Below are positions 35,674 to 43,437 of a stretch of 64,000 bases of DNA, one piece after another. The stretch lies in NCBI RefSeq assembly GCF_003812745.1, contig NZ_CP033831.1:3348001-3412000 (forward strand), written 5' to 3'. The notes below the pieces were generated by a model. That model searched no databases, was not told the origin of the DNA, and saw nothing but the letters and a program-made list of their open reading frames with translations. Position numbers and translations under genes: made by a program. Each line of letters begins with the position of its first letter. Position 1 is the stretch's first letter. Source of the stretch: Serratia sp. FDAARGOS_506. GTDB lineage: Bacteria > Pseudomonadota > Gammaproteobacteria > Enterobacterales > Enterobacteriaceae.

Positions 35674-36069
35674 ATGCTTTCACCTAAGTTATTTAGCTCC
35701 CTCATGGGACAAGCTAATCAAAGTGGGGAGAAGTCTACAGTCGTACATACATTGATTTGGCTGATAGGAGTTCTGTTCACTGTTGTTGTTTTGCTTGTTA
35801 TATATCAAGCACCGATTTGGGTGTTAGCGTCAGTGCTGATAGTTGCATTGTTAGGTTGTTTGTTTTTTGGGTATGTGTTTATTTTTTGCCTAAAAAATGA
35901 CCCTGATTTACTCAGAAGTGAGAAGTTAGTCCTCCAAAAACTCGCTATCGAAAGAAGAGTTATTGGAGATAGCGCTACTGGTGAGAGGGATGAAACAAAA
36001 TATATAGAACAAGATGACGATTCTACCGCTAAAATCGGGAACAGTATTGATGCAGCGGAGGATAAATGA
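35674..36069 (+). CDS. Unknown two-helix membrane protein (first gene of a coupled cargo pair)
   Basis: 131 residues, not recognised. There are two adjacent membrane helices (about residues 25-45 and 49-75) after a short cytoplasmic N-terminus, then a charged cytoplasmic tail with LLRSEKLVLQKLAIERRVIG (residues ~89-108) and an acidic end. The stop overlaps the start of the next gene (ATGA, 36066-36069). AT-rich compared with host genes. The layout, a small two-helix protein coupled to a small soluble protein in a prophage cargo site, recalls membrane effectors of defence or abortive-infection modules, but no function can be assigned. Confidence 0.75.
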   Translation: MLSPKLFSSLMGQANQSGEKSTVVHTLIWLIGVLFTVVVLLVIYQAPIWVLASVLIVALLGCLFFGYVFIFCLKNDPDLLRSEKLVLQKLAIERRVIGDSATGERDETKYIEQDDDSTAKIGNSIDAAEDK

Positions 36070-36377
36070 GAAGGAAATACATTGTTGCTCTCGACTCGTC
36101 CACTGCCGAGCAGAATGAAGAGTTTAGAAAATATATAAAAAAAAATGGTATGGGATGGTGGCACTGGCTAAACAATTTTTGGCTTTTAACCGACAGTGAA
36201 GGAAAGAAAACTGCAGGTGATATTCGTACAGATATTCGCAAGTTTTTCCCTGGAATTCGTCTACTAGTCCTTCAGATTGACAAAGAGGGGGATACGTGGG
36301 CAGGGTTTGGCCCGAATAGTGATGAAAAAAATATGTTCACTTGGTTGAAAAGTACGTGGGATAAAGACCTAGATTAA
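36066..36377 (+). CDS. Unknown small soluble protein, possibly ferredoxin-like/Cas2-SinR-like fold
   Basis: 103 residues, not recognised. The predicted order beta-alpha-beta-beta-alpha-beta (KYIVALDS, then EEFRKYIKKNG, then WWHWLNNFWLLTDS, then ADIRTDIRKFF-like helix, then IRLLVLQID) is that of a small ferredoxin-like domain, reminiscent of SinR/Cas2-like proteins; this is fold-level reasoning only. It is rich in tryptophan (GWWHWLNNFW and DTWAGF, MFTWLKSTW). Translationally coupled to the two-helix protein upstream by ATGA and followed at once by a terminator (36382-36404), so the two genes form one unit. Confidence 0.7.
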   Translation: MRRKYIVALDSSTAEQNEEFRKYIKKNGMGWWHWLNNFWLLTDSEGKKTAGDIRTDIRKFFPGIRLLVLQIDKEGDTWAGFGPNSDEKNMFTWLKSTWDKDLD

Positions 36378-36381
36378 TCTG

Positions 36382-36404
36382 TAACCGCCTTCGGGCGGTT
36401 TTTT
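36382..36404 (+). terminator. Terminator closing the two-gene cargo unit
   Basis: Stem AACCGCC-TTCG-GGCGGTT followed by a T-run. Confidence 0.9.
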
Positions 36405-36475
36405 CCTGTTATAGAGGATCTATAAGGTGCTGAATCTTTGCGTTACAATACTCTTCATCACATAGAGAGGATTGT

Positions 36476-37039
36476 ATGGATACCGACATTATCGCTTTAG
36501 AATCGCTTTTCGTGGCTAGAGATGCGTTAACGGTGGCGAAAGAAACAGCCGACTGGACGTTTTGGATGACTATAGGAACGTGGATTTCTGGAATAGCAAC
36601 GTTTTTTGCAATTGTCACCTCGCTTTACATCGCCAGTCGTAAACCCGTTGCTCATGTAGAGGCTTCGATGCATGTGGGAAGATACATCTATGATGGTATC
36701 AATTTACTCGGTGAATTCTACTATGTAACTAACTTGGGGATGCTGCCAATAATGATAAGTTCAATTCATTGGGAGTTCGGGAAGCAAACTCACAAATTTA
36801 TTCATTTCAATCACTCAATGTCATCTCTCCTGCCAAAGAAAGTCGAACATGGGGAGAAGGCTGCATTTTTTTTACCATTTAATGATAAATCTGAGTGGGA
36901 AAGTGATTTAAAAAGATTCATTGAAGAAAATCAGGTGGATGTAAATAAAATAAAGGTTTACGTTACATTGGCAACGGGTAAGAGAATAAAATTTAAAATA
37001 AAATCTGAAATATTAGACGGTATCAAGAAAGCTAATTAA
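36476..37039 (+). CDS. Unknown prophage cargo protein with one membrane anchor
   Basis: 187 residues, not recognised. The N-terminal 27 residues are followed by a membrane helix (about 31-52, GTWISGIATFFAIVTSLYIA), then a soluble beta-rich C-terminal domain (residues ~60-187) with patterns like EFYYVTNLGMLPIMISSIHWEFG suggestive of an Ig-like sandwich. AT-rich; its own ribosome site (AGAGAGG) and flanking terminators on both sides make it a separate moron. Similar small anchored proteins of unknown role are common in prophages. Confidence 0.7.
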   Translation: MDTDIIALESLFVARDALTVAKETADWTFWMTIGTWISGIATFFAIVTSLYIASRKPVAHVEASMHVGRYIYDGINLLGEFYYVTNLGMLPIMISSIHWEFGKQTHKFIHFNHSMSSLLPKKVEHGEKAAFFLPFNDKSEWESDLKRFIEENQVDVNKIKVYVTLATGKRIKFKIKSEILDGIKKAN

Positions 37040-37061
37040 ACCGCCTCCGGGCGGTTTTTTT
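37038..37061 (+). terminator. Terminator after the 36476-37039 cargo gene
   Basis: Stem AAACCGCC-TCC-GGGCGGTTT with a run of seven T, overlapping the stop codon. Confidence 0.85.
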
Positions 37062-37077
37062 GCCCATCACAGAGCAT

Positions 37078-37169
37078 CTATTCAGGTGCTGCGTCATGCG
37101 CAAGCAAAGCCACAGGCGACACCCTATTCAGGTGCTGCGTCATGCGCAAGCAAAGCCACAGGCGACACC
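37078..37169. repeat. Perfect tandem duplication of 46 bp upstream of the terminase gene
   Basis: Copies at 37078-37123 and 37124-37169 are identical. They lie between the cargo terminator and the terminase small-subunit gene. The frame through them has no independent gene evidence. Could be a terminase/cos recognition region or a simple replication slip. Confidence 0.85.
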
Positions 37170-37224
37170 CACCGATCACTCAGATCATGGTTGCCCATGG
37201 CTTTTTTTATTCACGGAGAACGTT

Positions 37225-37956
37225 ATGGCAAAACAGGATTGGGGAGCCATTCAAAAGCTGTTCCTCGCCGAATACGCCAAAACCAAGATCTCCCCGAAAG
37301 AATGGTGTGAGGCTAACGGCTACAACTACGCCACCGCACGCCGGCATATAAAAATTCCTGCGCAAGGGAAAGAAAATAAAGCGCAAAAAAAAATGCGCAG
37401 TGCGCAAGATGCGCAAATTCCAGAAAATCCCGTGCCAGTTACGCCCGGCGTTACAGCTGCTGGTGGCGATGACGAGGGGAAGGGCAAAGAAAGCCCAAGC
37501 CTTTTAAAACCGCAGTATGAACAATTTGCGCAGAACATTGCGCAGGGCATGCCACAGAAAGAGGCCGCGATTTGCGCAGGCTACGCGCCTACGAATGCCG
37601 AATCGCAAGCCTCAATCCTGATGAGCCGGCCGGATGTAAAAGCCCGCGTGCAGGAATTGCGCAAGGCTGCTGCGCTGTTGGTTTCGTTCAACGCCGGCCA
37701 CCTGGCGGAGCTGTCGTATAAATCTGCGCAGCTGGCGCTGCAAAATAAAAAATTCGGCCAGGTCGCGCCGAACGTGAAGAACGCCGCGCAGCTGACCGGC
37801 ATCGACATGAGCACGAATAAAACCGAAGTGAATGTCGATCTGGCCGGTTTGAGCTACGGCAAAGTTTGCATCGTGACACCGGCGAACTGCCCGGCGGACG
37901 TGTGGGCTGCTCACATGGAAAAGCTGCGTGAGGGAAAGCCAACTGCCCAGTCATAA
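37225..37956 (+). CDS. Phage terminase small subunit
   Basis: 243 residues. DNA-packaging protein that recognises the phage genome end and hands it to the large subunit. An N-terminal winged-helix-like part (WGAIQKLFLAEYAKTKISPKEW, then GYNYATARRHI) is followed by a charged linker and the Terminase_2 domain (QYEQFAQNIAQGMPQKEAAI, CAGYAPTNAESQASILMSRP). ATG 37225 follows CGGAGAA. The large subunit that should follow is absent: a tail-fibre remnant starts at the stop codon, so this gene is an orphan after a deletion. Confidence 0.85.
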   Translation: MAKQDWGAIQKLFLAEYAKTKISPKEWCEANGYNYATARRHIKIPAQGKENKAQKKMRSAQDAQIPENPVPVTPGVTAAGGDDEGKGKESPSLLKPQYEQFAQNIAQGMPQKEAAICAGYAPTNAESQASILMSRPDVKARVQELRKAAALLVSFNAGHLAELSYKSAQLALQNKKFGQVAPNVKNAAQLTGIDMSTNKTEVNVDLAGLSYGKVCIVTPANCPADVWAAHMEKLREGKPTAQS

Positions 37957-38264
37957 TTGACGGCGTTCTGTACGCATTCAGCAGTAACTGGGCGACAGAT
38001 GCGGTGCCTGTTGCTGATAAGACCCTACCAGCAGGCATGGATTTAAACGCAATAATCTAACATGATGAATACTTCCAGAACGCGACTAGCAACGCCACGT
38101 TAGTCTTAAACTCCCCAAAGGTTGTGGCTGCGCGCTAAAGTGTTTCGATCAGAGATGATGTTGGTACGTGCTGCCAGGTGTATATGCCGTACAACTCAAC
38201 GATTGAACATCGGCGCTATGCATTCGGCGAGCCGCTGGTGTTCTCTACATGGAAGGCATATTGA
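37956..38264 (+). pseudogene. Remnant of a phage tail-fibre C-terminus (pyocin-knob-like)
   Basis: Fragments in changing frames read IDGVLYAFSSNWATDAVPVA, then DKTLPAGMDLNAII followed by a stop, then EYFQNATSNATLVLNSPKVV, and finally CCQVYMPYNSTIEHRRYAFG with EPLVFSTWKAY and a stop at 38262-38264. The L-P-x-G-x-D-L-N motif with the YFQ-N-A block is typical of the knob domain at tail-fibre ends. In-frame stop and frame changes show decay. It directly abuts the terminase small-subunit gene, marking the fusion point of a large internal deletion. Confidence 0.7.
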
Positions 38265-38298
38265 TGAATCGTGGCCGGCACTCGTCGGCCTGATAACA

Positions 38299-38514
38299 TC
38301 AATAACCTCGTAGCTTTTTGATGAGGCTGTCGCCGAGCCAACAAATGATACAAAATATTGCTATTGTCGATAAAATGGCAACGACGCGCTGAGTTATCGT
38401 GTCGAAGCTAAAGAAAAAATAGATACATAATAGAAACCCAATCCCCCCGATTAACTGATAGAAAAATTCAAAGAAAAAAGAGAGTATGCGGATATGGATG
38501 CTGTCTTTTCTCAT
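38299..38514 (-). CDS. Unknown small membrane protein, second gene of a prophage cargo pair
   Basis: 71 residues with two strong membrane helices (about residues 10-34 and 41-61), short basic N- and C-termini. Its start overlaps the stop of the upstream gene by ATGA (38511-38514), so it is translated together with it. Its size and topology resemble immunity proteins of pore-forming toxins, which is only a hypothesis here. Not recognised by sequence. Confidence 0.65.
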   Translation of the reverse strand: MRKDSIHIRILSFFFEFFYQLIGGIGFLLCIYFFFSFDTITQRVVAILSTIAIFCIICWLGDSLIKKLRGY

Positions 38515-39158
38515 TTCATTTTTTCCTCAATGTTTTGCAGCAATCTATTAAACTCTGCATCACCTTGGTTTTTACGTACAGCCAAAGCTTCTATGAATGG
38601 ATCAACATAGGGTTGAACTAAAAAGTATATAAAGTCCAAATTTCCGGCACTTCTAAGCTTGTAGTAAACGGCACTATGCATACGTTCGAGACCGATTGAT
38701 TTGTATATGCTTCGTTCTATCATTCCGCCAGCCATCAGCGTGAAGCTTGTAGCAACGCCTGCACCTCGAGTAATCATGGCCGCACCGCCTGCTGATATGA
38801 TGCTATTCACTATTCTCGATGAAATCAGGGAGGTGGTAAGCATTCTGCCGGCGGATGCGGAGCCTACGGCCCTAAATATTTTGTCTTGCGTCTCTTGTGG
38901 GATGTGCGCAGTGAATGCATCGATGATGATTTTAGTCGTTCTGATAACTTGATGATAGTTCAATAAACCGGACTTCATTGACCGCATCATGCGAATGCGT
39001 TCGTCTTCCATCTTGCGACGATTGCTTGTGTCAAAAATGCCCAAAGCTAGATAGCCAAAATCGACAGGCACAGACATTGCGCCGTCAAGCAGCCCCACAA
39101 CTGTTTCTGGGGAGACAATGACTTTTACTATCCGTTCCACTATCTCTGTGTTGTTCAC
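38511..39158 (-). CDS. Unknown prophage cargo protein with Gly/Ala-rich hydrophobic core
   Basis: 215 residues, not recognised, no signal peptide. After an amphipathic N-terminal part and a basic helix (RRKMEDERIRMMRSMKSG, residues ~47-64), residues ~100-150 form a Gly/Ala/Ser-rich hydrophobic stretch (ISAGGAAMITRGAGVATSFT with LMAGGMIERS) that could insert into a membrane as a hairpin; the C-terminus is soluble and charged. It is the first gene of a minus-strand pair at the tail-fibre end of the prophage, where phages often carry toxin/immunity or lysogenic-conversion genes. Function unknown. Confidence 0.7.
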   Translation of the reverse strand: MNNTEIVERIVKVIVSPETVVGLLDGAMSVPVDFGYLALGIFDTSNRRKMEDERIRMMRSMKSGLLNYHQVIRTTKIIIDAFTAHIPQETQDKIFRAVGSASAGRMLTTSLISSRIVNSIISAGGAAMITRGAGVATSFTLMAGGMIERSIYKSIGLERMHSAVYYKLRSAGNLDFIYFLVQPYVDPFIEALAVRKNQGDAEFNRLLQNIEEKMK

Positions 39159-39471
39159 TTCAATCCCTCGAAATTTTTATGGTTGTAACATAACGGACGT
39201 GGGGAGATGTTTCAATGCTTGGCCAATGTGGTCGTCAGAGCGAAAATCGAACTTTTGGATCTGGCGCAGGTTTTTAATTCGCACCACCGGTTTTCTCATT
39301 GATGCCGATGATAAAAATGACAGCGTACCGTCATGACCTCTGTCCTGTAACGCATGAGTTTGGGGAATAAACGCGCACAAATAATGTCGCTCCTGCGATA
39401 CGAAGCCATGTTCAATTCATCCGGTCAATTTGTTAGGATCGCCTGACCTACATGACTATTGGTTCAGTACA
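39159..39471. other. Right border zone of the prophage
   Basis: 313 bp between the cargo pair and the first right-hand host gene. It should contain the promoter of the minus-strand pair and the right attachment site, but I see no copy of the sdsR terminator sequence and no intact gene. Confidence 0.5.
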
Positions 39472-39822
39472 TTGAAAATTAAAGCGCTGTTATTTGTTGC
39501 GTTGGCCGCGCTGGCCGGCTGCAGCCAGGAGGGAACCTCGATGAATCAGCCCGCAAACGAGAAAGGCGGCCAAACGGAAGTGTTACTGGTGAACAGCGCG
39601 CTGGTGGACTGCGTGGGCGTCGGCCCGATGAAGTGCATGCAGGTGCGCCGCTCCGCGCAGCAGCCGTGGGAGTTGTTCTATACCGGCATCGAGGGTTTCA
39701 CCTTCGAACCGGGTTATCAGTATCGGCTGAAAGTGCGCGTCACTCCGGTGGAGAACGTGCCGGCCGATGCCTCATCGCTGCGTTATACACTGATTGAGCA
39801 GCTGGAAAAGAACAAGGCGTAA
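39472..39822 (+). CDS. Putative lipoprotein with DUF4377-like domain
   Basis: 116 residues. Signal peptide with lipobox (ALAGC, Cys ~16), then a small beta-rich domain (VGPMKCMQVRRSAQQPWELF and GFTFEPGYQYRLKVRV) of the kind found beside META/HslJ domains. Start TTG 39472 is chosen because it gives a compact signal peptide; the frame is open to an ATG at 39430, which would put an unnatural 14-residue extension in front, and no clear ribosome site is seen for either. Function unknown; first host gene after the prophage. Confidence 0.7.
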   Translation: MKIKALLFVALAALAGCSQEGTSMNQPANEKGGQTEVLLVNSALVDCVGVGPMKCMQVRRSAQQPWELFYTGIEGFTFEPGYQYRLKVRVTPVENVPADASSLRYTLIEQLEKNKA

Positions 39823-39861
39823 TGATTATCAGGCCGGGCGAAGTGCGCCTGGCCTGCTGTT

Positions 39862-40761
39862 TTATAGCGTTAATCCCATTTCCGCCGCGACTTGCTCCAA
39901 CTGGTAGCGTGACGTGCGCGTGAGTGACGGCTCCTTATCGACATAGTAGGCGTAAGCGATAACGCCAATCGACAGCGCCCAGGCGCGGCCGCGCCGCCAG
40001 GTCTCATCGTCCACCTTCACCGCCTGGCGGAAATGTTCGCGGGCCTCCGCTCCCATCAGGTTCCAGGCAACTATCATATCGACTGCAGGATCGCCGATGG
40101 CGATGCCACCCCAGTCGATCACCGCAGCCAGCTCACCGTTGTCGATCAGCAGATTGCCGGGTTGAATGTCCGTATGCAGCCAGCACGCGCCGTCGGTGTT
40201 TTCACTCACCTGACTCACGCTGTCCCATGCTTGCAGTAGGGCGGCAGCGTCGAGGTGAGGGGCGCACTGGGCGATGGATTCGCGAGTGAGGGCGTCTCTG
40301 GCGCTGACCGGGCCGCCGCGATAAGCGCTGATCGCGTGGCCTGCGGTTGGGATGGCGTGGAGTGCGCGCACGAACTCACCCAATTGCGTCGCCAGCAGCG
40401 GGCTGCACTCGCCGCAGGTGGGCGTGCGGCCGGCGATCCAGCGGCCGATGCTCCAGGCGAAAGGATAGTGGCCGTTCGGCTTACCTAGGGCCAAGGGCGC
40501 GGAAATCGGCACCGGCAGATGAGGTGCCAGCAACGCGGGGTAGCGGTTCTCGCGCGCCAGCGCTTCGGCCGCCGAGGCGGTACGCGGCAGGCGAATGCAT
40601 AACTCGTCGCCGAGCCGCAGCATCACGTTGTCGGTACCGCCGGTGGTGACGAGTTCGATGGGTAACGCCGCCCAGGCCGGGAATTGTTCGGCGAGCATGG
40701 CTCGGACATGGGGGAGGGAAATCTCGGCCTCATCGGCATGTATTTTGGGAATGGCATTCAC
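39862..40761 (-). CDS. Aminoglycoside/choline-kinase-type phosphotransferase (APH family)
   Basis: 299-residue kinase-fold protein. It has the nucleotide-binding N-lobe (TTGGTDNVMLRLGDELCIRL), the catalytic loop CWLHTDIQPGNLLID near residue 195, and the metal-binding Asp in AAVIDWGGIAIGDP. Related proteins annotated as aminoglycoside phosphotransferases often act on unknown small molecules, so drug resistance should not be assumed. The start is GTG 40761 with AAGGAG upstream; the same frame is open far upstream across fabV, but that part is antisense to a real gene. Confidence 0.85.
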   Translation of the reverse strand: MNAIPKIHADEAEISLPHVRAMLAEQFPAWAALPIELVTTGGTDNVMLRLGDELCIRLPRTASAAEALARENRYPALLAPHLPVPISAPLALGKPNGHYPFAWSIGRWIAGRTPTCGECSPLLATQLGEFVRALHAIPTAGHAISAYRGGPVSARDALTRESIAQCAPHLDAAALLQAWDSVSQVSENTDGACWLHTDIQPGNLLIDNGELAAVIDWGGIAIGDPAVDMIVAWNLMGAEAREHFRQAVKVDDETWRRGRAWALSIGVIAYAYYVDKEPSLTRTSRYQLEQVAAEMGLTL

Positions 40762-40899
40762 CCGGTACGGCTCCTTCACTGGCGCGGGGGCGCGGCCCCG
40801 ACTGGTCTGTTCACTGCGCTTGTTTTCGCACTTTCTTAAGTATATCGAGAAAATCAGGTATATTGTCCTTCGGTTTTTAGCTACCAAGAAAAAATTACT

Positions 40900-42099
40900 A
40901 TGATTATCAAACCTAAAATTCGTGGTTTTATCTGCACCACCGCTCACCCGGCAGGCTGTGAAGCCAACGTCCGTGAGCAAATCGCCTACGTTAAGTCGCG
41001 CGGCGAACTGAAAAACGGGCCTAAAAAGGTGCTGGTCATTGGTGCATCCACCGGTTACGGTCTGGCCTCGCGCATCAATGCCGCTTTCGGCAGCGGTGCG
41101 GCCACCATCGGCGTATTTTTCGAGAAGCCTGGCAGCGAAGGCAAAACCGGTTCCGCCGGTTGGTACAACTCCGCCGGTTTCGACAAGGCAGCTAAAGAAG
41201 AAGGCCTGTACGCGAAAAGCATCAACGGCGACGCATTCTCCAACGAGTGCCGTCAAACCGTGATCGATCTGATCAAAAAAGACCTGGGTCAGGTTGACCT
41301 GGTGGTTTACTCGCTGGCTTCGCCGGTGCGTAAAATGCCGGAAACCGGCGAAGTGGTGCGTTCCGCACTGAAGCCGATCGGCGAGCCGTACAAATCCGTC
41401 GCGCTGGACACCAACAAAGACGTGCTGGTTGAAGCCGTGGTCGAGCCGGCCAACGAGCAAGAAATCGCCGACACCGTGAAGGTGATGGGCGGCCAGGACT
41501 GGCAGCTGTGGATGGACGCGCTGGACGAAGCGGGCGTGCTGGCGGATAACGCACAGTCTGTCGCTTACTCCTACATCGGTACCGATCTGACCTGGCCAAT
41601 CTACTGGCACGGTACGCTGGGCAAGGCGAAAGAAGATCTGGATCGCGCGGCGCACGCCATCAACCAGAAGCTGCAGGCCAAAGGCGGCGCGGCTTACGTT
41701 GCGGTGCTCAAGTCGGTGGTGACTCAGGCTTCCTCCGCCATTCCGGTAATGCCGCTGTATATCTCCATCGTGTTCAAAATCATGAAGGAGCAGGGCATTC
41801 ACGAAGGCTGCATCGAGCAGATCCAGCGTCTGTTCGCCACCAAGCTGTACAGCGGTGCGGCGCCGGACACCGACGAGAAACACCGTCTGCGCCTGGATGA
41901 CTGGGAACTGCGCGACGAAGTGCAGGAAACCTGCCGTAAAATCTGGCAGCAGCTGAACGACAACAATATCAACGAACTGACCGATTACCAGGGCTACAAG
42001 GCGGAATTCCTGCGCCTGTTCGGCTTTGGTCTGCAGGGCGTTGACTACGACGCCGATCTGAGCGGCGAAGCCAACTTCGATGTGATCGAGCTGGTCTAA
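40900..42099 (+). CDS. fabV: FabV, trans-2-enoyl-ACP reductase
   Basis: NADH-dependent enoyl-acyl-carrier-protein reductase completing each round of fatty-acid elongation; 399 residues, the normal FabV length. The N-terminal [20 protein letters not shown], the nucleotide motif [13 protein letters not shown] (~residue 46) and the active-site Tyr-x8-Lys in [10 protein letters not shown] identify it. FabV enzymes are naturally tolerant of triclosan, which fits the known tolerance of Serratia. Ends at a strong terminator; no fabI is visible in this window. Confidence 0.96.
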   Translation: MIIKPKIRGFICTTAHPAGCEANVREQIAYVKSRGELKNGPKKVLVIGASTGYGLASRINAAFGSGAATIGVFFEKPGSEGKTGSAGWYNSAGFDKAAKEEGLYAKSINGDAFSNECRQTVIDLIKKDLGQVDLVVYSLASPVRKMPETGEVVRSALKPIGEPYKSVALDTNKDVLVEAVVEPANEQEIADTVKVMGGQDWQLWMDALDEAGVLADNAQSVAYSYIGTDLTWPIYWHGTLGKAKEDLDRAAHAINQKLQAKGGAAYVAVLKSVVTQASSAIPVMPLYISIVFKIMKEQGIHEGCIEQIQRLFATKLYSGAAPDTDEKHRLRLDDWELRDEVQETCRKIWQQLNDNNINELTDYQGYKAEFLRLFGFGLQGVDYDADLSGEANFDVIELV

Positions 42100-42118
42100 G
42101 CGCGTCGAGCGGTCAAAC

Positions 42119-42146
42119 AAGGTCGGGTTAGCCCGGCCTTTTTTAT
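42119..42146 (+). terminator. Rho-independent terminator after fabV
   Basis: Stem AAGGTCGGG-TTAG-CCCGGCCTT (one G-T pair) followed by six T. Confidence 0.88.
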
Positions 42147-42325
42147 TGCCTGCGAATTATCAGGGCGCTAAGCGAAATGTATATTTCAGGTTAATAGGCT
42201 AATCAGGTTATTAACATCGGCGGTGGGCGCTGAAATAACGGCGATTATTAAACTAAAGAAAGTCATTTTTTTATTTACCCCTGCCGCCGGCTGCGGGTAT
42301 TTTATTTCCTTTTAAGGAGAGAACT

Positions 42326-42544
42326 ATGACATGGCGTTATTGGGCCCCGGCATCGTTATTGTTGTTGAGCGCTTGCAGCGCGATTCAGCCGACGTCGACG
42401 TCCCCAGACTGGTCGCAGCCGCAGCCTGCCACGCGAGAGCAGCGGCAGCGCATCATGGCGGGTGAGTCCGCCTCCTCGGTATTGCACGAAGGAAATGTCG
42501 GCATTGGTGGCACCTTCGATGGGTCGAAAATATTCGACCGTTAA
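42326..42544 (+). CDS. Small lipoprotein, unknown function
   Basis: 72 residues. Signal peptide with a lipobox (LLLSAC, Cys ~17) and a short hydrophilic mature part (WSQPQPATREQRQRIMAGES ... NVGIGGTFDGSKIFDR). The ATG has AAGGAG at ideal spacing, so expression is likely. The first of three consecutive small exported proteins of unknown role. Confidence 0.75.
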   Translation: MTWRYWAPASLLLLSACSAIQPTSTSPDWSQPQPATREQRQRIMAGESASSVLHEGNVGIGGTFDGSKIFDR

Positions 42545-42715
42545 GCCGCTAAATATATTCAGCCAAATTAATGCGCGCATTCTGCCGGTATTGTCGGAGG
42601 GTTTACCTTTCCTGCGTTATTCTGCCGTGGCCCGATCATTCATTGCGTTAGCAGATAATTCGTTTTCCTTATAGGGAACTGCCGGTTTATTTCGGTGTAA
42701 TCAAAGGAGTTGCCC

Positions 42716-43021
42716 ATGGCGAAGGACATGGCCGCGATCTTTCTCTTGTTGTTGCTGCCGCTAAGCCAAAGCGCCGGCGCGGCGCGCTACGACAGGCAAT
42801 GTGAAGGCGTGTCGCCGGTGCTGTTTCAAAAGCGGCTGAAAGCGCTGGCGCAGGATCTGCGGCAGGAAATGAGCGAGGAAGCGCCGCCGGCAGAGCGCGA
42901 TGCGCAAGAGCTGGCGCGGCTGGCGGAGTGCGGTATCGAGCCCGGCAAAGCGCCCGTCACCGGCGGGCAGCGCGCGCCCCGTTCAGAGGAAAAGCCGCCG
43001 GCATCGCCGAACGGTTGTTGA
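42716..43021 (+). CDS. Small secreted protein, unknown function
   Basis: 101 residues. Signal peptide (residues 1-22, ending SAGAA) then a hydrophilic, mostly helical mature region with three cysteines (residues ~28, ~70 and the final residue) and an Ala/Arg/Glu-rich helix (LFQKRLKALAQDLRQEMSEE). AAAGGAG lies 7 nt before the ATG. Not recognised. Confidence 0.7.
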   Translation: MAKDMAAIFLLLLLPLSQSAGAARYDRQCEGVSPVLFQKRLKALAQDLRQEMSEEAPPAERDAQELARLAECGIEPGKAPVTGGQRAPRSEEKPPASPNGC

Positions 43022-43064
43022 GCCGGCGTGCGTGCAGAGTAAAACGATGTAAAAGGAATCATTG

Positions 43065-43400
43065 ATGAAAAGGATAGTGTTGGCCGGCGCGGCCTTGTGT
43101 TGCTCCTGCTTCGCGCAGGCGCGGGTGGATTTTGAATACCATGCGGCGGCGCCGAAGGACAGCAAGGTCACTGAGGAGTACCAGAAAAAGCGCGCCGCAC
43201 TGCGCCACAAGGTGTGGAATGTCGATAATCTGACGCTGGCCAACGAGCAGGCAATTGCGCGCGAACAGCAGCGCGAGGCGGCAGAGAGCGCCAAGCGGCA
43301 GCAGCATCATCTGGAACAACAGCAGAAAAAGCAGCGCTGCCTACGGATACACTCGAAAGATCCTCACCGCGAGGCGAAGTGTTACAGGCACAACTTCTAA
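43065..43400 (+). CDS. Small secreted coiled-coil protein, unknown function
   Basis: 111 residues. Signal peptide ending CFAQA, then a highly charged helix rich in Gln/Arg/Glu (ANEQAIAREQQREAAESAKR, HHLEQQQKKQ), and a C-terminus with two cysteines (QRCLRIHSKDPHREAKCYRH). Start ATG 43065 with AAAAGGAA upstream; a TTG directly before it is less likely. Convergent with dcuR. Not recognised. Confidence 0.7.
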   Translation: MKRIVLAGAALCCSCFAQARVDFEYHAAAPKDSKVTEEYQKKRAALRHKVWNVDNLTLANEQAIAREQQREAAESAKRQQHHLEQQQKKQRCLRIHSKDPHREAKCYRHNF

Positions 43401-43437
43401 CATTAACCGTCCGGGCGCCATCAGCGCCCGGCGTCGT

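Larger units (their letters stand above)
31757..39450. mobile_element. Degenerate lambdoid prophage integrated behind sdsR
   Basis: The left end is marked by an integrase reading towards sdsR, then excisionase, a cargo gene, holin-lysozyme-Rz/Rz1, more AT-rich cargo, a terminase small subunit, a broken tail-fibre end and a minus-strand cargo pair. Portal, capsid, tail, replication and repressor genes are missing, so it cannot form particles by itself. The junction on the left falls at the SdsR terminator. I found no clear repeat of that sequence at the right, so the right border (between ~39160 and 39470) is approximate. Confidence 0.85.

Noticed and set aside
37060-37224. N-terminal extension of the terminase small subunit through the 46-bp repeats
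   Set aside because: It reads across duplicated noncoding DNA and a terminator; the ATG 37225 has its own ribosome site and the domain starts right after it.
39160-39470. Right attachment site of the prophage
   Set aside because: Looked for a copy of the sdsR terminator or T-run core; only weak look-alikes such as ATCCGGTCAATT were found, so no attR is called.
40762-42120. Upstream extension of the phosphotransferase frame to 752 residues
   Set aside because: The extra ~450 residues are antisense to fabV; only the part after GTG 40761 matches the APH family.
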